Shown: positions 1-5,891, numbered from the stretch's first letter. The stretch is 10,000 nt of DNA from Anaerolinea sp. (GCA_020216845.1 JAIWNK010000127.1:1-10000); one strand, 5' to 3'. The notes: generated from the sequence alone by a model not told the origin. Made by a program: numbers and translations.

Positions 1-82
1 TGCCTTGCAGGCTGCGTGGGGGCCAGAGGAATTGTTGGGCGAGCAAGAAACGTTGTGCTTGGGAGGGGGTGAGGGTGAGCAT
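1..82 (-). CDS. YcaQ-like winged-helix DNA glycosylase, N-terminal fragment
   Basis: The reverse strand opens with ATG at 82 and stays open to the window edge, giving 27 residues. They include the stretch QAQRFLLAQQFLWPPR, which resembles the beginning of the YcaQ/HTH_42 family (typically an 'L-x-QARR-x-LLA-x-Q-x-L-x-x-PR' pattern). Known members of this family are winged-helix DNA glycosylases that unhook interstrand crosslinks; others are annotated only as winged-helix DNA-binding proteins. Only the first helix is visible, so the catalytic part cannot be judged. The start is supported by an excellent promoter whose -10 box ends exactly six bases before the ATG, leaving no room for a ribosome-binding site and implying a leaderless mRNA. 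The gene diverges from the phosphoribosyltransferase gene at 186. The family call is from memory of the motif and is moderately sure; that a gene begins here is more certain. Confidence 0.6.
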   Translation of the reverse strand, partial: MLTLTPSQAQRFLLAQQFLWPPRSLQG

Positions 83-88
83 GGGGGG

Positions 89-117
89 ATTGTAGAATGA
101 ATGTTCTGATTTGTCAA
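89..117 (-). promoter_or_regulatory. Sigma70-type promoter for the YcaQ-like gene
   Basis: Read on the minus strand, TTGACA (117-112) is followed by a 17-base spacer and TACAAT (94-89). Both boxes are near consensus and the spacing is ideal. Six cytosines follow and then the ATG at 82, so the predicted +1 coincides with the A of the start codon and the transcript would be leaderless. The -35 box overlaps the -35 box of the opposing promoter at 111-139. Confidence 0.8.
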
Positions 118-139
118 GCCAAAGGGGGCGTGGTACAAT
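111..139 (+). promoter_or_regulatory. Sigma70-type promoter for the phosphoribosyltransferase gene
   Basis: TTGTCA (111-116), a 17-base spacer, and TACAAT (134-139) preceded by TGG make an extended -10 promoter. The predicted +1 is near 146, leaving a leader of about 40 bases before the ATG at 186. Its -35 box occupies nearly the same bases as the -35 box of the minus-strand promoter (112-117), so the two should not be bound by RNA polymerase at the same time. Confidence 0.75.
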
Positions 140-146
140 TAATCGA

Positions 147-160
147 ACACCGGCAGGTGT
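147..160 (+). repeat. Short inverted repeat at the predicted transcript start
   Basis: ACACC (147-151) and GGTGT (156-160) form a 5-bp inverted repeat around GGCA, right at the predicted start of the phosphoribosyltransferase mRNA. It could be a small operator half-site pair or a 5'-end hairpin protecting the transcript. It is short enough to be chance. Confidence 0.25.
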
Positions 161-185
161 ATCTTAAACTTTGGGAGCGGGTACA

Positions 186-740
186 ATGAAAGATACGCGC
201 GAGACGTATGCGGTGGAAGTGGCAGGGGTGCGCCGGGATTTGCGTTTGTTTGAGGTTAAACCCGGTTTGCGGATTGCCATTTTGAACATTTTGGGGGATA
301 CGGAATTGGTGGGGGCTTGTGCCCAAGCATTGGCGGAAAAGTTGGCTGCGCATGAATATGACGTGATTGTGACAGCGGAGACAAAGAGCATTCCGCTGGC
401 ACACATGTTGTCAGTGGAAACGGGCAAGCCGTATGTAATTCTGCGCAAATCATACAAGCCCTATATGGGCGAAGCGTTGCAAGCGGAAACGCTTTCAATT
501 ACGACCGGTGCTCCGCAGACGCTGTATTTGGATGAGAAAGATTGCAATTTGCTGTGCGGCAAGAAGGTGGTGATTTTGGATGATGTCATCAGCACCGGTT
601 CGACCCTGCAAGGGATGCGGCTGGTGATGCAAAAAGCTGGGGCACAGGTTGTGGCTGAGGCGGCAATTTTCACTGAGGGCGAGCGTGCCAAGTGGTCGCA
701 GATTGTGGCCTTGGGACATTTGCCCGTGTTTAGTGATTGA
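186..740 (+). CDS. Adenine-phosphoribosyltransferase-like PRTase (COG0503 type)
   Basis: This is a 184-residue type I phosphoribosyltransferase. The PRPP-binding loop is clear at residues 128-140 (VVILDDVISTGST), with the two acidic residues followed by the T/S-G-x-T turn. A region around 80-95 (GKPYVILRKSYKPYMG) corresponds to the substrate-side loops of the Apt/Xpt group. Family members join a purine base to PRPP, giving a nucleotide and pyrophosphate in the cytoplasm; the base used here cannot be read from sequence, and the YKPYMG segment is unlike classical Apt. An in-frame TTG at 171 would add five residues, but ATG at 186 is preferred because a purine-rich GGGAGCGG lies just upstream. 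The gene is monocistronic: promoter at 111-139, terminator at 762-805, and a convergent galK beyond. The fold is certain; the base specificity is not. Confidence 0.88.
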   Translation: MKDTRETYAVEVAGVRRDLRLFEVKPGLRIAILNILGDTELVGACAQALAEKLAAHEYDVIVTAETKSIPLAHMLSVETGKPYVILRKSYKPYMGEALQAETLSITTGAPQTLYLDEKDCNLLCGKKVVILDDVISTGSTLQGMRLVMQKAGAQVVAEAAIFTEGERAKWSQIVALGHLPVFSD

Positions 741-761
741 GACGTCTGGAAGTTAATGGTT

Positions 762-805
762 AAGGCCGCATTGATGGACTGCGTCAATGCGGCCTTTGTG
801 TTTTT
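762..805 (+). terminator. Intrinsic terminator after the PRTase gene
   Basis: A perfect 13-bp stem (762-774 with 784-796, arm AAGGCCGCATTGA) encloses a 9-base loop and is followed by TGTG and five T at 801-805. It lies 21 bases after the PRTase stop. On the opposite strand the same hairpin lies beyond the galK stop (832), but the bases after it are not T-rich, so termination of galK transcripts here is possible but less well supported. Confidence 0.88.
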
Positions 806-831
806 GTGAAACAGTTTGTTGAGGTTGCGTC

Positions 832-1971
832 TTATGATTCAACCCAGGCGCCGTTACTGGCGTGGCACAGATAGACCTCAGCTTGTTTGTTGCAGCGCTG
901 CGCATAGCCTTCGATCAATCCGGCGATGAATTGATCGGCATAGGCTTCTTCAACCAGGTTGACCGTGCAGCCGCCAAAGCCTGCGCCGCTCAACCGCGCT
1001 CCCAGGCAGCCGGGCAGGCTGCCGGCAATTTCAACCAGGGCATCAAGTTCGGGAATGCTGACTTCGTAAAGGTCACGCAGAGAGGCGTGACCAGCAAACA
1101 TGAGCTGACCAAAGCGGGCGGCATCGCCGTTTTCCAGGCATTGGGCGGCTTCGTCCACGCGGGCGCATTCGTCTACAACATGTTGGGCACGTTTGCGCAC
1201 CGTTGCGGGCAATTGATGGCTGACGTGAGCGAATTCTTCGGGGGATACATCACGCAAGGCGCGGATGTTGGGTAGTTTTGCTTGCAGCAGGCGTACGGCT
1301 TCTTCGCAGGCGGCGCGGCGTTCGTTGTAAGCTGAGGTTGCCAGGCTGCGGCGCATTTTTGAGTCGGCGATGATAATGGCAGCGCCAGCGGGCAGCGGCA
1401 CAGGTCGCCAGAGCAGGGTGCGTGTGTCGAAGTGCAGTGCGTGCCCGGCAACGCCATTGGCGCAAGCAAATTGATCCATCAGCCCACAATTGACGCCGAC
1501 ATAGTGATTTTCTGCTTCCTGACATAGCCTGGCCAGGGTCAGGCGATCGAGCTCCCAACCGCCCAAGGCTTGCCACAATACGGCAAAGCCGACTTCAACG
1601 GCGGCGGAGGAGCTGAGGCCGGCGCCCATCGGGACATTTGAGGTAAAACTTGCTTCCATGCCTTGCAGGCGGATGCCGTGTTGTTCCAGGACCCAAGCCA
1701 CGCCGGCTGGATAACGCGCCCACGATGGCAGGGGAGTGCCGTGAACATCTTGCCGCCTTTCTAACTGATCGAGGTCAAAGGTGACTTGCTGATCGAGGTC
1801 AAGGGCATGTAGGGTGACAAGGCGGCCAGGTAATGGCTCGGCTGCTAGTCGAACGCTGCGGTCAATGGCCGCCGGCAAGACAGCGCCATCATTATAGTCA
1901 ACATGTTCGCCGAGTAAGTTGACCCGGCCAGGGGCAACGACACGATAAGGAGCGGTTTCAATTGTAATCAT
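832..1971 (-). CDS. galK: Galactokinase
   Basis: The 379-residue protein is a full-length GHMP-family galactokinase, which phosphorylates alpha-D-galactose at C1 with ATP as the first committed step of the Leloir pathway. The galactokinase signature GRVNLLGEHVDYNDG lies at residues 15-29, with the conserved Arg16 and the sugar-contacting E22-H-x-D25. The ATP-binding loop PMGAGLSSSAA is at 114-124, the probable catalytic base D166 is in GLMDQFA, and the third GHMP motif SGAGFGGC is at 328-335. The ATG at 1971 has AGAGGA a few bases upstream and overlaps the stop of the GIY-YIG gene as ATGA, so translation is probably coupled. It is the last gene of the minus-strand operon. No galT, galE or galM is seen nearby, although GalE-like activity could be encoded elsewhere. 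Confidence 0.95.
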   Translation of the reverse strand: MITIETAPYRVVAPGRVNLLGEHVDYNDGAVLPAAIDRSVRLAAEPLPGRLVTLHALDLDQQVTFDLDQLERRQDVHGTPLPSWARYPAGVAWVLEQHGIRLQGMEASFTSNVPMGAGLSSSAAVEVGFAVLWQALGGWELDRLTLARLCQEAENHYVGVNCGLMDQFACANGVAGHALHFDTRTLLWRPVPLPAGAAIIIADSKMRRSLATSAYNERRAACEEAVRLLQAKLPNIRALRDVSPEEFAHVSHQLPATVRKRAQHVVDECARVDEAAQCLENGDAARFGQLMFAGHASLRDLYEVSIPELDALVEIAGSLPGCLGARLSGAGFGGCTVNLVEEAYADQFIAGLIEGYAQRCNKQAEVYLCHASNGAWVES

Positions 1972-2237
1972 AATTCCTCTTGAATTTGGAGGGGATGAGC
2001 TTGAATCAGTTGCTGTTTTTTGGCGTGGCTGAGGCGTTTGAGGGCTGCTTCGCGACGTTGGGCTGAGGAACGGTCGGGCTGACTTTCGAGGTAAACCAGG
2101 TGCACGGGGCCGTGCATGCGCGTGTAAGCGGCACCGCGCCCGCGGTTATGTTGTTGCACACGCCGTTGCGGGTTTGTAGTCCAGCCGGTATAAAAACTGC
2201 CATCGGCACACTCAACCATGTAGCAGTAGAAAGGCAT
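1968..2237 (-). CDS. GIY-YIG nuclease-domain protein (UPF0213/YhbQ type)
   Basis: This 89-residue protein is a single GIY-YIG domain. The first motif is Y4-C-Y6 followed by MVECADG, the second is Y16-T-G18, and the conserved basic cluster PQRRVQQHNRG follows at about 23-33. A later R-x-x-E-x-x-x-K segment (RREAALKRL, about 61-69) carries the family's acidic residue region. Stand-alone proteins of this size are usually annotated as putative endonucleases of the UPF0213 family, with roles suggested in DNA repair or exchange. The open frame continues upstream inside the TyrA-like gene, but the ATG at 2237 fits the family start (residues just before the GIY motif) and lies seven bases after that gene's stop. 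No convincing Shine-Dalgarno sequence is seen, so it may depend on re-initiation. The domain is sure; the biological role is not. Confidence 0.88.
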   Translation of the reverse strand: MPFYCYMVECADGSFYTGWTTNPQRRVQQHNRGRGAAYTRMHGPVHLVYLESQPDRSSAQRREAALKRLSHAKKQQLIQAHPLQIQEEL

Positions 2238-2244
2238 TGCAACG

Positions 2245-3225
2245 TCAGGCGGAAGGTTTGCGGGGACGAATGCCGACCATGCGGCCCAAGATATCGCCAA
2301 GGCTGGGCGTTTCGACATCGAGCTTGGGTTCCCAGTCGTTGTGTTTGCGGGCTGATTCCCATGCCTGACGCTGTTCGCTGGCTTGCGCAAAGAGTTGTTG
2401 TAGGATGTTTTCGTCTTGTTCGGCGATGCCATTGCGCAAGGATTGCAGGACGCCGATATATTGATCAATCATCCGTAAACTGCTCTCGCGGTTGAGCAGT
2501 AGCATTTGGGCGAGTGAGGCACCATCTTCCAGCAAAATATCGGCATGGGTTGCGGTTGCATAAGCACGGCCCGCTGTTTTGCGGGCTTCTCTCCAGCCGG
2601 GCTGCGAGGTGGTTGTCAACACCAGGGCGGTTGCGCCAAGGCGAGGCAAGATCTCGCTGTTGGCAAGCAACCCATCAGCTTCCAGGTCGGTTGTATGACA
2701 GGCCTGAGCGCCGAGCAGTTCGCATAAATCGCTTGCCAGTTTTACCGCTGCCGGGTCGGTATTGGGCGCGTCGCTGATCCACACCTGACTGTGCTGGAAG
2801 AGATCGGCATGAGCAGTGCTCAGGTCGTTGCCGCTTTCGCTGAGGTAGGCAGGGTTGAGGGTTGGGGTGAAACCAAGCAGGTAACGGTGATTGCCAAACA
2901 ATTCGCTGGCCCAGCGGTGGGCAGCTTCGTGGGTTGGGGCGGTGCTGAGGACAACCGCGCCCTCTTTGAGGACGGGGGCAATCAGTTCCAGGGTGATGCG
3001 CAGCTCATCTGTAGGGGCGGCAATCAGAATCAGGTCGGCTTCTTTGACGGACGAGGGCAAATTGTGGAAAGCTGCATCCAAAGCGCCTAGTTTGACGGCT
3101 CGGTCTGTTTTTGCTGGATCTCGATCAATGCCGCGGCGGTGTACTTTGGCTTTGTGGGCAGCAAGTGCCAGACCAAACGAAGCACCGAGGCGGTTGAGGC
3201 CAATGATGGTGAGTTCAACAGTCAT
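2245..3225 (-). CDS. TyrA-like (prephenate dehydrogenase family) protein, catalytic motifs degenerate
   Basis: The 326-residue protein has an N-terminal Rossmann domain and a helical C-terminal domain laid out like prephenate/arogenate dehydrogenase (TyrA). The dinucleotide motif begins at residue 9 as G-L-N-R-L-G, so the second glycine of GxGxxG is replaced by Asn11; D34 at the end of strand 2 suggests NAD preference. Where TyrA normally has a GxHPMAGxE catalytic segment, this protein reads LGFTPTLNPAYL (117-128), with no catalytic histidine. The usual HD...SHLPH helix reads ADGLLANSEILPR (183-195), again lacking histidines. It is probably not a working prephenate dehydrogenase; it may use another substrate or be a binding protein. 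The start at ATG 3225 is chosen over an upstream in-frame ATG because AAGGAG lies ten bases before it. It is the second gene of the operon, 32 bases after the M50 gene. Confidence 0.8.
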   Translation of the reverse strand: MTVELTIIGLNRLGASFGLALAAHKAKVHRRGIDRDPAKTDRAVKLGALDAAFHNLPSSVKEADLILIAAPTDELRITLELIAPVLKEGAVVLSTAPTHEAAHRWASELFGNHRYLLGFTPTLNPAYLSESGNDLSTAHADLFQHSQVWISDAPNTDPAAVKLASDLCELLGAQACHTTDLEADGLLANSEILPRLGATALVLTTTSQPGWREARKTAGRAYATATHADILLEDGASLAQMLLLNRESSLRMIDQYIGVLQSLRNGIAEQDENILQQLFAQASEQRQAWESARKHNDWEPKLDVETPSLGDILGRMVGIRPRKPSA

Positions 3226-3257
3226 CTGTTTCAGTCTCCTTGTACAAAGAGATACGT

Positions 3258-3899
3258 TTAGCTGCCCAATATCCATCCAAACAATACGTCAATCGCTGGT
3301 TCAATGGCCCAGCCAAGGAAGTTGAAACCCAAGCGGGGCAAAATGACAACCAGAAAGAGGAGCAAAAAAGAGCTAATCGGGCGAATGGTTTCGAGCAGGC
3401 GTGCCAAGGGTGGCGGGGCAAAGTAGTCGGCTATTTTCTCGCCATCGAGTGGGGCAAGCGGAATCAGATTGAAGATCATCAGTGCCAGATTGGACCAGAT
3501 GAAGGAAATCAGAAAAATGTAGGGGCTTGGCAGAATGCCAACATTGGGTGTGAATTCTACCAGGTTGAGGCGTAGTGGAATGGCTGCGATAAGCGCCAGG
3601 AGGAAATTGGACATGGGGCCGGCCAGAGAGACCCACATGAGGGCTGATGGTGAGCGGCGGCGTAGCGTGTAGGGATCTACCGGGACAGGCTTTGCCCAGC
3701 CAAACCCAATGAAGATAAACATCAGTGTTCCAATCAAGTCGAGGTGCGCTATGGGGTTGAGGGTGAGCCGACCGTTCAGGCGCGGGGTATCATCGCCAAA
3801 TGCATTGGCTGCTATGGCATGAGCAAATTCATGCACTGGCAGAGCAATTAGCATGATCAATAAATTGGTGATAATAAAAGCGGGGGCTAAATCAAGCAT
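3258..3899 (-). CDS. Small integral-membrane M50 (site-2-protease-like) peptidase
   Basis: This 213-residue multipass membrane protein is a compact zinc metalloprotease of family M50. The zinc-binding HExxH motif is H23-EFA-H27 in the first membrane segment, and the second active-site motif is NLIPLAPLDGE at 144-154, where D152 should be the third zinc ligand. Hydrophobic segments lie at about 6-34, 54-68, 89-112, 127-148 and 175-195. Family members cut substrates within the membrane; small members like this often have no known substrate. There is no PDZ domain. An open frame continues upstream to 4235 but runs antisense through DUF951 and tsaE, so the ATG at 3899 is correct: it fits the family start and sits six bases after a consensus extended -10, implying a leaderless mRNA. 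It is the first gene of the four-gene minus-strand operon. Confidence 0.9.
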   Translation of the reverse strand: MLDLAPAFIITNLLIMLIALPVHEFAHAIAANAFGDDTPRLNGRLTLNPIAHLDLIGTLMFIFIGFGWAKPVPVDPYTLRRRSPSALMWVSLAGPMSNFLLALIAAIPLRLNLVEFTPNVGILPSPYIFLISFIWSNLALMIFNLIPLAPLDGEKIADYFAPPPLARLLETIRPISSFLLLFLVVILPRLGFNFLGWAIEPAIDVLFGWILGS

Positions 3900-3905
3900 A
3901 GGGTG

Positions 3906-3914
3906 ATTATAACA
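3906..3914 (-). promoter_or_regulatory. Extended -10 promoter for the M50-TyrA-GIY-galK operon
   Basis: On the minus strand TG-T-TATAAT (3914-3906) is a perfect extended -10 element. The next six bases are CACCCT and then the ATG at 3899, so the predicted +1 is the start codon itself. No good -35 box is seen 17 bases upstream, as is usual for extended -10 promoters. It faces away from the matching plus-strand element at 3919-3927. Confidence 0.78.
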
Positions 3915-3918
3915 TGAG

Positions 3919-3927
3919 TGGTATAAT
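3919..3927 (+). promoter_or_regulatory. Extended -10 promoter for the DUF951-tsaE-tsaB-rimI run
   Basis: TG-G-TATAAT (3919-3927) is a perfect extended -10 element on the plus strand. Six bases (CTGGGC) separate it from the GTG start at 3934, again predicting a leaderless transcript. No clear -35 box is visible. The element is an 8-of-9 inverted copy of the minus-strand promoter at 3906-3914, with only four bases (TGAG) between the two. Confidence 0.75.
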
Positions 3928-3933
3928 CTGGGC

Positions 3934-4140
3934 GTGTTAACGGAATTGAAATTGGAGGATATTGTACGTTTGCGAAAACCCCATCCCTGTGGATCGTATG
4001 ATTGGAAGGTCGTTCGGTTGGGGGCTGATATTGGTCTTGAGTGTTGCCGATGTGGGCGGCGGGTTGTGCTAACCCGCCGCGAGCTGGAGCGGCGGATGAA
4101 ACGTTTGCTTGGCAATTCGTGCGATCCGGCAGCAGAATGA
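3934..4140 (+). CDS. DUF951 family small protein
   Basis: This 68-residue protein matches the DUF951 pattern well: an 'L-x-D-I-V-R-L-x-K-PHPCG' opening (residues 7-20), then a W-x-V-x-R-x-GAD-I segment (24-33) and a cysteine-containing turn C37-C-R-C40-G. The spacing of C19 and the CxxC pair hints at a metal site or a small beta-barrel, but no function has been established for the family as far as I know. The start is GTG at 3934, six bases after a consensus -10 and with no ribosome-binding site, so it is probably translated from a leaderless mRNA. It is the first gene of the plus-strand run; its TGA overlaps a possible upstream ATG of tsaE (4137) as ATGA. The arginine-rich tail (48-58) is basic and could contact nucleic acid, which is only inference. 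Confidence 0.88.
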   Translation: MLTELKLEDIVRLRKPHPCGSYDWKVVRLGADIGLECCRCGRRVVLTRRELERRMKRLLGNSCDPAAE

Positions 4141-4193
4141 ATGATGTTCAAACAGAGTGGCGTGAGCGCTTTCTTTCGAGTAGAATCAAAGGT

Positions 4194-4709
4194 ATGCCCA
4201 TTTTGAATGCGAAAACATTGGAATTTTTTAGTCATAGTCCCGAACAGACGCGTCGGGCGGGGATGCGAATTGGGGCAATGTTGCAGCCCGGCGATTTGAT
4301 TTGCCTTTCGGGAGATTTGGGGGCTGGTAAGACGACATTAGTGCAGGGGCTGGCGCAGGGCTGGGGTTCGCTGGATGCGGTTTCTAGCCCAACGTTTGTC
4401 TTGGTCAATGTCTATCGGCGGTTGGATGGCGCGCATTTGTATCATCTGGATGCTTACCGTTTGCGCAATGCCGACGATGCACTGGATTTGGATTTGGATA
4501 CATTGTTGGAGACGGGGGCATTGGTGGTTGAGTGGCCTGAACGAATTGTCGGCGCGCTACCCCAGGCCTGTCTGTGGGTACAGATGCGGTATCTGGATGA
4601 TGAACAGCGTGGCATGGTGTTCGAGCCGCGTGGTGGGCGGTATGAACGGATGGTGATGGAATTGCGCCGCAAGACGTATGGAGGGCTTCATGCTGCTCGC
4701 GATCGATAG
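4194..4709 (+). CDS. tsaE: tRNA t6A biosynthesis ATPase TsaE
   Basis: TsaE is the ATPase partner of TsaB and TsaD in making N6-threonylcarbamoyl-adenosine at position 37 of ANN-decoding tRNAs. From the ATG at 4194 the protein has 171 residues. It carries the Walker A motif GDLGAGKT (40-47), the conserved SSPTFVLVNVY segment (64-74), the HLYHLDAYRL motif (81-90) that supplies the family's acidic metal-site residue, and the EWPERI motif (113-118). An alternative ATG at 4137 overlaps the DUF951 stop and gives 190 residues, but the extra 19 residues do not look like TsaE and the protein would be long for the family. Upstream of 4194 lie AAAGG, closer than ideal, and TAGAAT (4181-4186) seven bases before the ATG. 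The end overlaps tsaB by 20 bases. The function is sure; the start is not. Confidence 0.93.
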   Translation: MPILNAKTLEFFSHSPEQTRRAGMRIGAMLQPGDLICLSGDLGAGKTTLVQGLAQGWGSLDAVSSPTFVLVNVYRRLDGAHLYHLDAYRLRNADDALDLDLDTLLETGALVVEWPERIVGALPQACLWVQMRYLDDEQRGMVFEPRGGRYERMVMELRRKTYGGLHAARDR

Positions 4710-5355
4710 TTCAACGCAAATGGTGGGGCTGGCCTTGTATGATGGGGCACAGGTGATTGGCGAAACGGTATGGCGTTCGCAGAATCATCATACGGTGGAA
4801 CTGGCCCCAGCAATTCGAGATTTGTTCTCGCGCTGTGGGGTGACAGCAGCGGATCTACGCGCTTTGGCGGTCGCACTGGGGCCGGGGTCATTCACCAGTT
4901 TGCGGATTGGGCTGGCTGTGGCCAAGGGCATGGCGCTGGCTTTGCATTTGCCCGTGGTGGGCCTTCCGACGTTGGATGTGCTGGTGGCAGCACAACCGCT
5001 TTGTGACTTGCCATTGGCGGCGGTGTTGCAGGCGGGCCGGTCGCGTTTGGCGGTGGGGTGGTATCGGTCTACGGCAGGGGGGTGGCAGGCAGATGGGCAA
5101 GCAACGGTGCTGACGTTGGAGAAGCTGTTCAATGGACTGACTGGGCCGGCTCTGATTTGTGGTGAGTTGGGGGCACTGGAGCGGCAAACGCTGGCCCGGC
5201 ACAAGGGGGTGGTGTTGGCTTCGCCGGCGCAATCGGTTCGGCGACCGGCACTTTTGGCTGAGTTGGCCTGGCAGCGCTGGCGCGCTGGACAGGTGAACGA
5301 TGGGGTAACCTTAGCGCCGATCTATCTCTCTACGGCTGACGCTATCCCTGAGTGA
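4690..5355 (+). CDS. tsaB: tRNA t6A biosynthesis protein TsaB
   Basis: The 221-residue protein opens with MLLAIDSSTQMVGLAL, the typical first strand of the ASKHA-fold TsaB, and has the conserved segment ALGPGSFTSLRIGLAVAKG at 62-80. TsaB has no catalytic site of its own; it forms a heterodimer with TsaD and recruits TsaE, completing the threonylcarbamoyl transfer complex in the cytoplasm. ATG 4690 is preferred to the in-frame ATG at 4678 because GGAGG (4680-4684) sits five bases before it and the protein then starts exactly at the family's usual first residue. It overlaps tsaE by 20 bases and its stop touches the rimI leader, so the three genes are surely co-transcribed. The partner gene tsaD is not in this window. 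Confidence 0.94.
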   Translation: MLLAIDSSTQMVGLALYDGAQVIGETVWRSQNHHTVELAPAIRDLFSRCGVTAADLRALAVALGPGSFTSLRIGLAVAKGMALALHLPVVGLPTLDVLVAAQPLCDLPLAAVLQAGRSRLAVGWYRSTAGGWQADGQATVLTLEKLFNGLTGPALICGELGALERQTLARHKGVVLASPAQSVRRPALLAELAWQRWRAGQVNDGVTLAPIYLSTADAIPE

Positions 5356-5363
5356 GGCATGTG

Positions 5364-5867
5364 ATGGCAGGTATCGAACGAGTGGTGGTGCGGCGGATGG
5401 AATTGGCAGATGTTGAAGCGGTGCATCAGATTGATACATTGTCTTTCAGTTTGCCGTGGCCTGAGCGCTCGTTTCGTTTTGAGTTATTAGAAAACCCGCT
5501 CAGCCGTGCCTGGGTGGCTGTGGTGGGGGAAGAGAAACAGATTGCGGCGATGATGGTGCTGTGGTTGATTGTGGATGAGGCGCACATTGGCACATTAGCA
5601 ACGCACCCCAATTTTCGGCGGCTTGGGTTAGGGGCGCGTTTGCTGGCCCATGGCTTGTTGGCTGCGCGTGAGGAAGGGGCACAGCAATCCTTTTTAGAGG
5701 TGCGCCGTGGTAATTTGGCAGCACAGGCTTTGTATCAGCGCTTTGGCTATGAAGTGACGGCAGTGCGCGCACGGTATTATCGCGATAACGGTGAGGACGC
5801 GTTGTTAATGACGTTGGCGGATTTGCAATCAGAGGCTTGTCGGGTGCGCCTGACAGCTTTTCTCTAG
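5364..5867 (+). CDS. rimI: Ribosomal protein S18-alanine N-acetyltransferase RimI
   Basis: This 167-residue GNAT acetyltransferase has the RimI features: the acetyl-CoA loop R-R-L-G-L-G-A at 85-91, the family-typical LEVRRGNLAAQALYQRFGYE at 111-130, and the YYRDNGEDALLM stretch (138-149) with the tyrosine pair and the late acidic residues. RimI acetylates the N-terminal alanine of ribosomal protein S18. A GTG at 5352 overlaps the tsaB stop, but ATG 5364 with GAGG six bases upstream is the likelier start. The gene lies between tsaB and a DNA glycosylase gene, and the tsaB-rimI pairing is common in bacteria. About 17 residues after the usual end (QSEACRVRLTAFL) form a short tail without a recognised motif. 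A generic GNAT role cannot be fully excluded. Confidence 0.92.
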   Translation: MAGIERVVVRRMELADVEAVHQIDTLSFSLPWPERSFRFELLENPLSRAWVAVVGEEKQIAAMMVLWLIVDEAHIGTLATHPNFRRLGLGARLLAHGLLAAREEGAQQSFLEVRRGNLAAQALYQRFGYEVTAVRARYYRDNGEDALLMTLADLQSEACRVRLTAFL

Positions 5868-5891
5868 GTTGAGAATTTTTGGAGGCGAAGA

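Noticed and set aside
132..187. GGTACAAT occurring twice, at 132-139 and 180-187
   Set aside because: The first is the -10 box; the second overlaps the start codon of the phosphoribosyltransferase gene and has no suitable -35 box or room for a second start. Eight bases can recur by chance.
862..1275. 137-codon plus-strand frame opposite galK
   Set aside because: It is antisense to galactokinase, lacks a ribosome-binding site, and its composition is explained by the codon pattern of the real gene.
1765..1802. 14-base direct repeat CTGATCGAGGTCAA, two copies 24 bases apart in galK
   Set aside because: It encodes a local DLDQ repeat within an otherwise normal galactokinase and has only two copies; probably a chance result of similar codons.
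2238..2468. Upstream extension of the GIY-YIG frame inside the TyrA-like gene
   Set aside because: The extra 77 residues overlap a convincing gene in another frame and do not resemble any part of a GIY-YIG protein; the domain begins at ATG 2237.
2791..3575. Several plus-strand frames of 99-144 codons opposite the TyrA-like and M50 genes
   Set aside because: They are antisense to recognised genes, overlap each other, and have no recognisable domains or start signals.
3900..4235. Upstream extension of the M50 reading frame to 4235
   Set aside because: It runs antisense through DUF951 and the start of tsaE, has no membrane or protease features, and the family start and promoter both point to 3899.
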